Shown piece after piece: positions 9,567 through 17,117 of a stretch of DNA of 64,000 nt. The notes beneath the pieces are model-generated. The model had not been told where the DNA came from, made no database searches, and saw only the letters and a list, made by a program, of their open reading frames with translations. The stretch is taken from positions 1 through 64,000 of the forward strand of contig NZ_JBMNPX010000003.1 in NCBI RefSeq assembly GCF_050943825.1, given 5' to 3'. Source of the DNA: Pseudoflavonifractor sp050943825. Lineage in GTDB: Bacteria > Bacillota > Clostridia > Oscillospirales > Oscillospiraceae. Position 1 is the first letter of the stretch, and each line of letters opens with the position of its first letter. Position numbers and translations under genes: made by a program.

Positions 9567-11333
9567 TTACTCCGCCCAGGCGGCGGCGTTCTCGCCGGCA
9601 ATCTTGCCGAACACCAGGTTCACAGCCACAGGATTGGCGCCCCAGGTACCCACGCTGGCGCACTCGCCGGCGGCGTACAGGCCGGGGATGGCCTGGCCGT
9701 CCTCGGTGAGGACACGGGTGTCGGTGTCGGTGGCAATGCCGCCGAAGGTGCCCTGGACCCGGCAGGTCATGCGGCAGGCGTAGTAGGGGGCCTCGTCAAA
9801 GGTCATGTTCAGCATGGCCCGGCCGAACTCCTCGTCCACGCCGTTGGCCACGTAGCCCTGGTAGGTGGTGATGGTCTCCTGAAGAGCCGCGGGGTCCACG
9901 CCGATCTTCTCAGCCAGCTCCTCGATGGTGTCCGCCTGCTCAAAGAGGCCCAGCTCCATGTACTCACGCACATCCTGCATGGAGCTGACGATGGAGTTGT
10001 CAAAGATGGCCCAGCCGGAGCCGCCCTGCTCCACCACCTGCATGCCTACGCCGTAGCCGCCCTGGTCGTTGACAAAGCGCTGTCCGGCGTCGTTGACAAA
10101 GATGGCGCCGGTATTGAACAGGCTGCCCATGTAGTAATAGTAGCCGTTGGGCTGGGTGTGGTAGGTGAAGTTGACCCGGATGTAGTCCATGTCCCGCAGC
10201 TGCGCACCCACCGCAGCGGCCATGTTGTGGCCGTCGCCGGTGGCGCCCACGGAGCAGGAGCTCAGGTAGCCCTCCAGCTCAGGCACCTGCTCGGTGACCA
10301 TCTCACTGTTGGCGCCGAAGCCGCCGGTGGCCAGAACCACGCTCTTGGCGGAGATGGTGTAGGTGCCCGCGTCGTTCTCCACCTTCACGCCGGTCACGGC
10401 GCCGTCCTCCATGACCAGCTCGGTGGCGGCGCTGTTGAGGCGGATGTCCACCCCCGCCTTCTCACACTCGGCCTCCAGGGCGGAGACAATCACCAGGCCC
10501 AGCTTGCCCGCCTCACGGGAGGAGGTCACGCTGGAGCCGGAGCTGGTGACGGTGAGCATGGCGCCGATGCTCTTGAGCCAGTCCACCGCCGCGCCGTTGT
10601 TGTGGGCCAGGATGTCAAAGGCCTCGGGAATGCCGTTGGGGTTGGCGTTGACGTAGTTCTCATACATCTGGTCCATGGTCACCGGAGTGCCCAGGGCCTT
10701 GTGCACATTGCTCTCCGACGCGCCCATGGACTCGATGGAGAAGCAGGAGGTGCCGCCCACAAAGCCCAGCTTCTCCAGCAGGATGACCTGCTTGCCGGCC
10801 TGGGCGGCGTGGATGGCGGCGGTCATACCGGCGCCGCCGGCGCCCACCACCACCACGTCGGCGGTGCAGTCCTCGGCCACGGCGGTGCTGGGAATCTCAC
10901 CGTCAAAGTCCGCGGGGTCGCCGCCGGCCTGGGTGATGCAGTCCTTCACAGCGGACAGGAAGGCCATGCTGCTGATGGTGGCGCCGGAGACGTTGTCCAC
11001 CGCCAGGGACTGGTTGGCCACAATCTGCTCGGGGTACTCCAACAGGGGCACCTCGCCCACGTGGTAGGTCTCCTTGTGGGAGACTACCTCAATGCTGTCA
11101 ATGCTGCTCTCCCCCACCGTGACCTCCACCACGATGGCGCCGTTGCGGCCCTCGCCGATGCCCACATAGGTGCCGGGGGTCATGCCGGTCTGCTCGGTCT
11201 GGACAGCCTGGCTCTCACTGGGCGTGGGGGCCGGGGTCTCCTGGCCGGTCTGCTCCCCGGTAGAGGTGCAGGCGGTCAGCAGGAGCGATGCCGACAGGAG
11301 CGCCGCAAGCAGGCCACTGGTTTTTCTCTTCAT
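9567..11333 (-). CDS. Secreted FAD-dependent reductase with one covalent-FMN domain
   Basis: This is a 588-residue lipoprotein (lipobox LTAC, Cys22). A single FMN_bind domain (about 51-138) ends in DNVSGAT (Thr119). The FAD domain begins with GAGGAG near 164. GQRFVND conserves the catalytic-arginine region, but the C-terminal motifs read VQGTFGG and GTWGANP, different from both the fumarate reductases and the two larger paralogs. It therefore probably has a different substrate. AAGGAGG lies before the start. It is transcribed divergently from a MerR gene, and its promoter has the MerR 19-bp spacing. Confidence 0.87.
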   Translation of the reverse strand: MKRKTSGLLAALLSASLLLTACTSTGEQTGQETPAPTPSESQAVQTEQTGMTPGTYVGIGEGRNGAIVVEVTVGESSIDSIEVVSHKETYHVGEVPLLEYPEQIVANQSLAVDNVSGATISSMAFLSAVKDCITQAGGDPADFDGEIPSTAVAEDCTADVVVVGAGGAGMTAAIHAAQAGKQVILLEKLGFVGGTSCFSIESMGASESNVHKALGTPVTMDQMYENYVNANPNGIPEAFDILAHNNGAAVDWLKSIGAMLTVTSSGSSVTSSREAGKLGLVIVSALEAECEKAGVDIRLNSAATELVMEDGAVTGVKVENDAGTYTISAKSVVLATGGFGANSEMVTEQVPELEGYLSSCSVGATGDGHNMAAAVGAQLRDMDYIRVNFTYHTQPNGYYYYMGSLFNTGAIFVNDAGQRFVNDQGGYGVGMQVVEQGGSGWAIFDNSIVSSMQDVREYMELGLFEQADTIEELAEKIGVDPAALQETITTYQGYVANGVDEEFGRAMLNMTFDEAPYYACRMTCRVQGTFGGIATDTDTRVLTEDGQAIPGLYAAGECASVGTWGANPVAVNLVFGKIAGENAAAWAE

Positions 11334-11399
11334 TTTCTCTTCCTCCTTGTTTACATGTCACAAATCTTTCACTATAATCTGTTGTAGATTTGCGAATAG

Positions 11400-11430
11400 A
11401 CTATAAACCCTGTGGTTGCCACAGAGTCAA
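11400..11430 (-). promoter_or_regulatory. MerR-type promoter with 19-bp spacer and dyad operator
   Basis: Read on the minus strand there is TTGACT (11425-11430), a spacer of exactly 19 bp and TATAGT (11400-11405). The spacer contains the perfect dyad CTGTGG-CAA-CCACAG (11410-11424). This is the classic MerR family arrangement, in which the bound regulator twists an over-long spacer. It drives the flavin reductase at 9567-11333. A second dyad, AATCT-N5-AGATT, lies at 11376-11390 near the start of transcription. Confidence 0.85.
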
Positions 11431-11452
11431 TACGGGAAGGAAATTTTTTGTT

Positions 11453-12268
11453 ATGAATTTCACGATTAGCCGTCTGGCCCAGGCTCTGGGCCTGCGCACC
11501 GAGACGGTGCGCCACTACCGCGAGTGTGGTCTGCTCCATCCCCGTCTCCGGGAAAACGGCTATTTTGCCTATGATCCGGGGGACGCCCTGTCCGCCCTGC
11601 TGGTGCGGGAGCTGCGCAGTCAGGAGGTCTCCCTCCACGACATCAAACAGGCCCTGGACACCCAGACCATTGGGGACTACTGCCGGATGCTGGACGACAG
11701 GCAGGCCGCCCTGGAGGAGCAGGTTGAGCTGCTGCGGCTCCAGCAGGAGCGGCTGCGGGAGACCCAGGTGTATGCCAGCTGCGGCGTGCGGATTCTGGGA
11801 GGCGTGGAGGAGTTTGACGGGCCGCCCACCTGGGCGGTAGGGGTGCTCACCCGGGAGGGCCTGACCCGTGAGAGCTGCCTGGACCAGTGGGTGGACCATT
11901 TCCCCTTTACCTACGTGTCCATTACCATCCCTCTGGAGGAGCTGAACCGCTCCTCCGCCGGACGGGAGCCCTACCGGCTCTCCGTGGGCAGCGGCGCCCT
12001 GGAGAAGTATGTGGAGCGGTTTCACCTCCCCCTGCCCCAGGGGGCCTTTTTCCAGCCCGGAGGCCACTTCATCCGCACCTGCGTGCCGGTGGAGGATGTG
12101 CTGGCCCTGTCGCCGGAGGACCTGCGCCCCCTCTACGACTACGCCGCCGCACACCACATGCGCTTTGTCAGCCACACCGGCGGCCGGCTGCTGTTTATTG
12201 AGCGGTCGGGCAAAAAGCCCCTCTACTATGTGCTGGTGTGGGTCCGGGTGGACCCGGAGCAGGGATAG
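11453..12268 (+). CDS. MerR family regulator with a C-terminal effector-binding-like domain
   Basis: This 271-residue protein begins with a MerR helix-turn-helix (FTISRLAQALGLRTETVRHY) and a wing ending near residue 70. A coiled dimerisation helix (about 78-108, rich in Gln, Glu and Leu) follows. Residues 120-271 resemble BmrR/GyrI effector-binding modules in layout, with an aromatic-rich segment; the family match is inference. ATG 11453 has GGAAGGA upstream. It is divergent from the flavin reductase and is the obvious regulator of the adjacent 19-bp-spacer promoter. No metal-binding cysteine set is visible, so an organic ligand is more likely. Confidence 0.85.
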   Translation: MNFTISRLAQALGLRTETVRHYRECGLLHPRLRENGYFAYDPGDALSALLVRELRSQEVSLHDIKQALDTQTIGDYCRMLDDRQAALEEQVELLRLQQERLRETQVYASCGVRILGGVEEFDGPPTWAVGVLTREGLTRESCLDQWVDHFPFTYVSITIPLEELNRSSAGREPYRLSVGSGALEKYVERFHLPLPQGAFFQPGGHFIRTCVPVEDVLALSPEDLRPLYDYAAAHHMRFVSHTGGRLLFIERSGKKPLYYVLVWVRVDPEQG

Positions 12269-12302
12269 ACCCGGGCAAACGCCCGGTCCGGCAGACAGAA
12301 AA

Positions 12303-12330
12303 AGCGCGGTGCACAGATGTGCACCGCGCT
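12303..12330. terminator. Terminator between convergent genes
   Basis: A 12-bp perfect stem (AGCGCGGTGCAC, loop AGAT) is followed by CTTTTTC on the plus strand and preceded by an A run. Confidence 0.8.
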
Positions 12331-12349
12331 CTTTTTCTCCTGTTGGGAA

Positions 12350-12808
12350 TCAGCCGGCAGTGGGCTCGGAGACCACCACGGTCTCCCCGGCCACGCCGGA
12401 GTCCAGAATGGCCTTCATCATGGCCTTGGCGTTGTTGGAGGCCATGGTGGCGCCGGTGACGCCGTCAATCTCAGCGCTGCCGCCGGCCTTGAGGATGTGG
12501 TCATTCAGCTCAGGCATCCAGGCGGAGGGAGCGGGGTCCATGGGGTAGGTCTCGGGGGTGGTCTCGCTCTTCTTGTTGCCGTCGGCGTCGTAGCTGTCAA
12601 AGACGGCGGAGACCAGGGTGCCGTCCTTATACTCCACCACCAGCCGGTCCCGCCAGCCGTAGGCGGCCTGGGTGGAGGCGTCGTCCATCTCGGCGGTGTA
12701 GGTGCCGTCGGCCATGGTCTTGGGGGTCTCGGCGGCAGTCTTGGAGCAGCCGGCCAGGGACAGCAGCATGGCCGCGGACAGGGCGGCCGGCAGAATCAGT
12801 TTCTTCAT
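12350..12808 (-). CDS. Small FMN-binding lipoprotein
   Basis: This is a 152-residue lipoprotein (lipobox LAGC, Cys21) made of a single FMN_bind domain with the flavinylation motif DGVTGAT (Thr121). It has no FAD or catalytic domain. In PplA-type systems such proteins act as membrane-tethered electron carriers. It could pass electrons to the nearby reductases; that role is inferred from position. ATG 12808 has GGAGG upstream. The frame extends 39 codons further but without a ribosome site. Confidence 0.82.
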   Translation of the reverse strand: MKKLILPAALSAAMLLSLAGCSKTAAETPKTMADGTYTAEMDDASTQAAYGWRDRLVVEYKDGTLVSAVFDSYDADGNKKSETTPETYPMDPAPSAWMPELNDHILKAGGSAEIDGVTGATMASNNAKAMMKAILDSGVAGETVVVSEPTAG

Positions 12809-12974
12809 GGTATCTTTCCTCCGGGAATCTGTTGGATTGTCTGCGGGTACAGACGCCCGGATATTATACCAAGTTAGTCGGTATTTTGTCAATCCACCCA
12901 GCCGGAGGAATGGGGCCTTTTTCACTGTTTTCTTCTGATTTCTGCCTGAAATACCCTGTTTTTGCCACTATATG

Positions 12975-14171
12975 TTACTTTCCCCGGCGGGGGCGGGCCT
13001 CCTTCTGGAAGCGCTGGAGGGTCTCCACCGGGTTCTCGCACTGGGCCAGGAGGATCATGGCGGCGATGATGTAGGGCTTGTAGCTGGCCTCCTTGTAGAG
13101 GTCGTCCCGGTAGCGGTCGAACACAGTGGCCGCCACCTCGCCCTGCTGGCAGGACACGCCGGTGATGTCGGCGGGCAGGCAGTGCATGTACAGGGCCCGG
13201 CCGCCCCGGGTGGTGGCCATGCGGCTCTCAGTGCACTCCCAGTCGGTGTGCAGGGCGTTCTGAGCCAGCAGCTCCTTCTCCAGGGCCTTGATGCCCTCGG
13301 TATCCCCCTGTCCGTACAGGTCGGTGCGCTTCTCCATGGCGGCAAAGGGCGCCCAGCTCTTGGGGTAGACAATGTCCGCGTCCCGGAAGGCCTCGTCCAT
13401 GGAGTTGGTGCGGGTGAAGGAGCCGCCGGAGCGCCTGGCGTTCTCCGCCGCCAGGGCCTCCACCTCGGGCATGACCTCGTAGCCCTCGGGATGGGCCAGA
13501 ACCACGTCCATGCCGAAGCGGGTCATCAGGCCGATAATGCCCTGGGGTACGCTGAGGGGCTTGCCGTAGCTGGGAGAATAGGCCCAGGTCATGGCGATCT
13601 TCTTGCCCCGCAGCTTGTCCACGCCGCCGAAGTGGTGGATGAGGTGGAGGGCGTCGGCCATACACTGGGTGGGGTGGTCGATGTCGCACTGGAGGTTGAC
13701 CAGGGTGGGCCGCTGCTCCAGCACGCCGTCCCTGTGACCCTGCTCCACCGCGTCGGCCACCTCCTTCATATAGGTGTGGCCCTTGCCGATGTACATGTCG
13801 TCCCGGATGCCGATGACGTCGGCCATAAAGGAGATCATGTTGGCAGTCTCCCGGACGGTCTCGCCGTGGGCAATCTGGCTCTTGCCCTCGTCCAGGTCCT
13901 GGACCTCCAGGCCCAGCAGGTTGCAGGCCGAGGCAAAGGAGAAGCGGGTGCGGGTGGAGTTGTCCCGGAACAGAGAGATGCCCAGGCCGGAGTCAAAGAG
14001 ACGGGTGGAGATGTTCCGCTCCCGCAGGTCCCGCAGGGCGTCCGCCACCGCGAATACACCCGCCAGCTCCTGGCCGGTCTTGTCCCAGGTGAGGAAGAAG
14101 TCCTTCCCGTACATGTTCTTCAGGTCCAGCATGGCCAGCTCCCGGATAATTTCATCAAACTGCGCGCTCAT
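12975..14171 (-). CDS. ygeW: YgeW-type carbamoyltransferase
   Basis: This is a 398-residue carbamoyltransferase of the aspartate/ornithine transcarbamylase fold. The carbamoyl-phosphate motif is FRDNSTRTRFSF (an S-T-R-T-R form) near residue 85. HPTQCMAD and MHCLPADI lie later. The HCLP-type motif and the overall length point to YgeW rather than OTCase. In the anaerobic urate/purine catabolic clusters of enterobacteria and gut Firmicutes, YgeW is thought to phosphorolyse a ureido amino acid to carbamoyl phosphate. ATG 14171 has AAGGAGG. It is divergent from the operon that includes the dihydropyrimidinase, which supports a catabolic role. Confidence 0.85.
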   Translation of the reverse strand: MSAQFDEIIRELAMLDLKNMYGKDFFLTWDKTGQELAGVFAVADALRDLRERNISTRLFDSGLGISLFRDNSTRTRFSFASACNLLGLEVQDLDEGKSQIAHGETVRETANMISFMADVIGIRDDMYIGKGHTYMKEVADAVEQGHRDGVLEQRPTLVNLQCDIDHPTQCMADALHLIHHFGGVDKLRGKKIAMTWAYSPSYGKPLSVPQGIIGLMTRFGMDVVLAHPEGYEVMPEVEALAAENARRSGGSFTRTNSMDEAFRDADIVYPKSWAPFAAMEKRTDLYGQGDTEGIKALEKELLAQNALHTDWECTESRMATTRGGRALYMHCLPADITGVSCQQGEVAATVFDRYRDDLYKEASYKPYIIAAMILLAQCENPVETLQRFQKEARPRRGK

Positions 14172-14208
14172 GGCTATGTCCTCCTTGGTTCGAAATTTCA
14201 CTGGAATA

Positions 14209-14236
14209 AGCATAGCATCTCCCCCGCCGGAATCAA
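14209..14236 (-). promoter_or_regulatory. Promoter of the carbamoyltransferase gene
   Basis: On the minus strand TTGATT (14231-14236), a 16-bp spacer and TATGCT (14209-14214) lie 38 bases upstream of the start codon. The -35 sequence is identical to that of the divergent operon. Confidence 0.55.
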
Positions 14237-14246
14237 CCGGTATTTT

Positions 14247-14260
14247 GTGAACAATTTCAC
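14247..14260. promoter_or_regulatory. Candidate operator in the divergent gap
   Basis: The dyad GTGAA-CAAT-TTCAC lies just upstream of the ygeW -35 and between the two divergent promoters. It is a plausible site for the YheO-type regulator encoded next to it. Confidence 0.4.
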
Positions 14261-14307
14261 CTGATTGCATCTTTTTCAGGGAGACTTACAGTTTTTTTGT
14301 TTTCGCC

Positions 14308-14335
14308 TTGATTTCTCTCCCCGCTGTGATATGAT
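14308..14335 (+). promoter_or_regulatory. Promoter of the YheO-type regulator operon
   Basis: TTGATT (14308-14313), a 16-bp spacer and TATGAT (14330-14335) lie 75 bases before the start codon. Confidence 0.6.
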
Positions 14336-14410
14336 GGAAGAAACAGCTGTGCCGGGCGGGATTTTTTCCCTTTTTCCGGCCCACACCCTCAGAAAGGAGC
14401 CCCTTTCCCC

Positions 14411-15043
14411 ATGCTCAGTGAAGAACGTCTCTCCCTCCTGCGCCAGATGGCCCACGGTCTGGCTGTCCAGTTCGGCCCCTCCTGCGAGGTGGTCATCCAC
14501 GATTTGACCGATGACCCGGAGCACACCGTGGTCCACATCGAGAACGGCCACGTGTCCGGCCGTGCCCTGGGGGACGGCCCGTCCCATGTGGTGCTGGAGT
14601 CCCTGAAGGGCGAGCAGCAGGAGGACCACCTGGCCTACCTGACCCGCACCCCCGACGGCAAGGTGCTCAAGTCCTCCACATTGTTCATCCGGGACGCCTC
14701 CGGCAAGGCGGAGGCCATCTTCTCCATCAACTTCGACGTGTCCGCCCTTCTCACCGTGGAGCAGGCCCTGCGGCCCCTGGTCTCCCCCAGGGAGACCACC
14801 GCCAGGGAGCCCGAGCGCATCACCCGCAGCGTGTCCGACCTGCTGGACGACCTGCTGCGGGAGTCGGTGGAGCTGGTGGGCAAGCCGGTGGCCCTCATGG
14901 ACCGTGAGGACAAGATCCGGGCCATCCGCTTCCTCAACGACGCGGGCGCCCTGCTCATCACCAAGTCGGGCGACAAGATCGCCACCTTCTTCGGCATCTC
15001 CAAGTACACCCTGTACAGCTACCTGGACGACAAGAACGGCTGA
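14411..15043 (+). CDS. YheO/DauR-type PAS-HTH transcriptional regulator
   Basis: This is a 210-residue regulator. Residues 5-115 form a YheO-like PAS domain (VQFGPSCEVVIHDL near 20-33). Residues 150-208 form a helix-turn-helix (IRFLNDAGALLI, then ATFFGISKYTLYSYL). Relatives such as DauR control amino-acid or cofactor-linked catabolic genes. AAAGGAG precedes the ATG at a rather long spacing of about 12 bases. It heads the operon of PLP enzymes and dihydropyrimidinase and so probably senses a pathway intermediate. Confidence 0.85.
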   Translation: MLSEERLSLLRQMAHGLAVQFGPSCEVVIHDLTDDPEHTVVHIENGHVSGRALGDGPSHVVLESLKGEQQEDHLAYLTRTPDGKVLKSSTLFIRDASGKAEAIFSINFDVSALLTVEQALRPLVSPRETTAREPERITRSVSDLLDDLLRESVELVGKPVALMDREDKIRAIRFLNDAGALLITKSGDKIATFFGISKYTLYSYLDDKNG

Positions 15044-15092
15044 GTCCGTCCCGCCGTCCCCCAGAAACAGACATAAAAAAGGAGGCACCGCC

Positions 15093-16562
15093 ATGATTGA
15101 CCTGACCATCCGCCCTGAAGCGCTGGAGCGCAACCTGCGCAACGCCCGGGAAAACAACATCCTCATCCCCACCTTCCGGCAGATGAAGCACCCCGACTCC
15201 ATGCCGGACAAGGTAAAGGAGGGGCTCAAGTCCGTGGGACTGTGGGACGTGAACCCCCTGAACCTGTTCCGCATCACCTGGAAGAACGAGGCCAAGGAGT
15301 ACGGCGGCCTGTTCCAGCATGTGCCCAACTACGTGGAGCTGCCCCCTTCCCTCACCGGCGTGCCCTGCCGCATTGTGGCCATGGCGGGCAAGTGGTTCCC
15401 CACCGGCTGCCACAAGGTGGGCGCCTCCTTCGGCTGTCTGGCCCCCCGGCTGGTCACCGGCCAGTTCGACGTGACCCGCCACCGGGCGGTCTGGCCCTCC
15501 ACCGGCAACTACTGCCGGGGCGGCGCCTTCAACTCCAAACTGCTGGGCGCCCGGGGTGTGGCCATTCTGCCCGCCGGCATGAGCCGGGAGCGGTTTGACT
15601 GGCTGGAGTCCATCGGCGCGGAGGTCATCGCCACCCCCGGCTGCGAGAGCAACGTGAAGGAGATTTTTGACAAGACCAACGAGCTGCGGCAGGACCCGGG
15701 CTGCATGATCTTCAACCAGTTTGAGGAGATGGGCAACCACCTGTGGCACTATCAGGTCACCGGCGAGGCCCTGTCCGCCCTGTTTGAGGGCATCAAGCGG
15801 CCCGGCGACCGGCTTGCCGGCGCCTGCTTCACCAGCGGCAGCGCGGGCACCATCGGCTGCGGGGACTATCTCAAGGAGGTCTACCCCGGCATGAAGCTGG
15901 CGGTGGGCGAGGCCCTCCAGTGCCCCACCATCCTGAACAACGGCTTTGGCGACCACCGCATTGAGGGCATCGGCGACAAGCACATCCCCTGGATTCACAA
16001 CGTGAAGAACACCGACATGGTCATCGACATTGACGACGAGGACTCCCAGCGGCTGCTGCGGCTCTTCGCTGAGGAGGAGGGCCTGCGGTACCTGGCCGAG
16101 GAGGCCGGTGTGGACGCCGGGACCCTGGAGAAGCTGTCCTGGCTGGGCATCAGCGGCATCGCCAACGTGCTCTGCTGCGTGAAGATGGCCAGGTACTACG
16201 AGTTCACCGCCCGGGACGTGGTGGTCACCGTGCTCACCGACTCGGCGTCCATGTACGGCTCCCGGGTGGCCGAGCTGGCCGAGCAGTACGGCCCCTACGA
16301 CCGCCGTGCCGCCGCCATCGACCACCACCTCCACCTGCTGGGCCTCAAGACCGACTCCATGGCCGAGCTGAACTACTACGACCGCAAGCGGGTCCACAAC
16401 CTGAAGTACTACACCTGGGTGGAGCAGCAGGGCCGCACCGCCGAGGAGCTGGACGCCCTGTGGTACGGCGACGAGTGGGAGAAGGTCCACGCCCAGGTGG
16501 GCGAGCTGGATGCCCTCATCGACCAGTTCAACACCGCCTCCGGCGTACTGAATCAGCTGTGA
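15093..16562 (+). CDS. PLP-dependent fold-type II lyase/synthase-like enzyme, function unassigned
   Basis: This 489-residue enzyme belongs to the tryptophan synthase beta/cysteine synthase/threonine synthase fold. The probable PLP lysine is in TGCHKVGASFG near residue 110. STGNYCRGGAF looks like the substrate loop, and FTSGSAGTIGCG like the phosphate-binding loop. It is about 100 residues longer than YgeX (diaminopropionate ammonia-lyase) and does not share its motifs. Placed between the YheO regulator and a second PLP enzyme, it may perform the elimination step that YgeX performs elsewhere; this is inference. The ATG at 15093 has AAAGGAGG upstream. Confidence 0.7.
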   Translation: MIDLTIRPEALERNLRNARENNILIPTFRQMKHPDSMPDKVKEGLKSVGLWDVNPLNLFRITWKNEAKEYGGLFQHVPNYVELPPSLTGVPCRIVAMAGKWFPTGCHKVGASFGCLAPRLVTGQFDVTRHRAVWPSTGNYCRGGAFNSKLLGARGVAILPAGMSRERFDWLESIGAEVIATPGCESNVKEIFDKTNELRQDPGCMIFNQFEEMGNHLWHYQVTGEALSALFEGIKRPGDRLAGACFTSGSAGTIGCGDYLKEVYPGMKLAVGEALQCPTILNNGFGDHRIEGIGDKHIPWIHNVKNTDMVIDIDDEDSQRLLRLFAEEEGLRYLAEEAGVDAGTLEKLSWLGISGIANVLCCVKMARYYEFTARDVVVTVLTDSASMYGSRVAELAEQYGPYDRRAAAIDHHLHLLGLKTDSMAELNYYDRKRVHNLKYYTWVEQQGRTAEELDALWYGDEWEKVHAQVGELDALIDQFNTASGVLNQL

Positions 16563-16569
16563 GATAAAT

Positions 16570-17059
16570 TGGCCTTCCCCTGGAGAAAGGTAGCCGCTTC
16601 TCGGGGACCCCGCCGAAGCCCAGCGAAGCAAAAATGGGGTCCCCGCGGAAGGCGGAACGCCTTTCGTGGGGAGAGGAGCCGCAGCGGAATGAATGAGCTT
16701 TGCCATTTATGGCGAAGCGAATGATATGAAGCTTGTGGCGACGAGGGTCTCCGACGGCCTACTTTCCAGCGAGGGAAAGTAGGCAAAGCTCGCCATGGGG
16801 CAACAGGCGCGGAGGGCCCTGTTAGGGCCAAACGCGCCCGTTTCCCCCTGGTACCCCCTTTCGGAGACGCGTCCTGCGGCGGTGGTATCCAAGCAGCCAC
16901 CGTATTTGATAGTAGTTGCTTGCCGGTTCAGTGCCCTGTGTACCGGTCCCCCTCTGCCCGAGCAGCGTTACCCACCCAGACTTGAAAGTCGCTGCAACTC
17001 ATTGGCGATCTCAATGCCGCACAAAGTTTTTGCGGTTTGTTCTCGTCTCTGCCCGAACA
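16570..17059 (+). repeat. Mosaic hairpin repeat, copy A
   Basis: This non-coding stretch between two co-directional genes is one of three related copies in the window. It contains a hairpin pair (stems 16641-16671 and 16697-16718), a TACTTTCC...GGAAAGTA hairpin (16760-16783), a conserved GGGCCCTGTTAGGGCC segment (16811-16847) and a conserved terminal core of 158 nt (16902-17059). It starts just after the stop of the upstream gene. The short frames within it are not supported as genes. Confidence 0.8.
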
Positions 17060-17117
17060 CTCTTTTCGCTCTTTTTTCATAGTTTCAACTCTTTTGCAGC
17101 CGAAAGGAGTAATTTTT

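Noticed and set aside
7159..9663. Very long open frames opposite known genes (also 430-1596, 4373-6040, 14958-16706, 35859-38912, 41041-63530 type antisense frames)
   Set aside because: They mirror the codon bias of GC-rich genes, give Gly/His/Val- or Pro/Arg-rich peptides with no domains, and have no ribosome sites.
12975..14171. Ornithine carbamoyltransferase (argF)
   Set aside because: The overall motifs and the neighbours (hyuA, mocA, yqeB) fit YgeW; no arginine genes are nearby.
15093..16562. Assignment of the PLP enzyme as YgeX diaminopropionate ammonia-lyase
   Set aside because: The length and motifs differ from YgeX; only the fold and the context are shared.
16570..17059. Insertion sequence or MITE
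   Set aside because: No transposase, terminal inverted repeats or target-site duplications are visible at the ends of the repeat copies.
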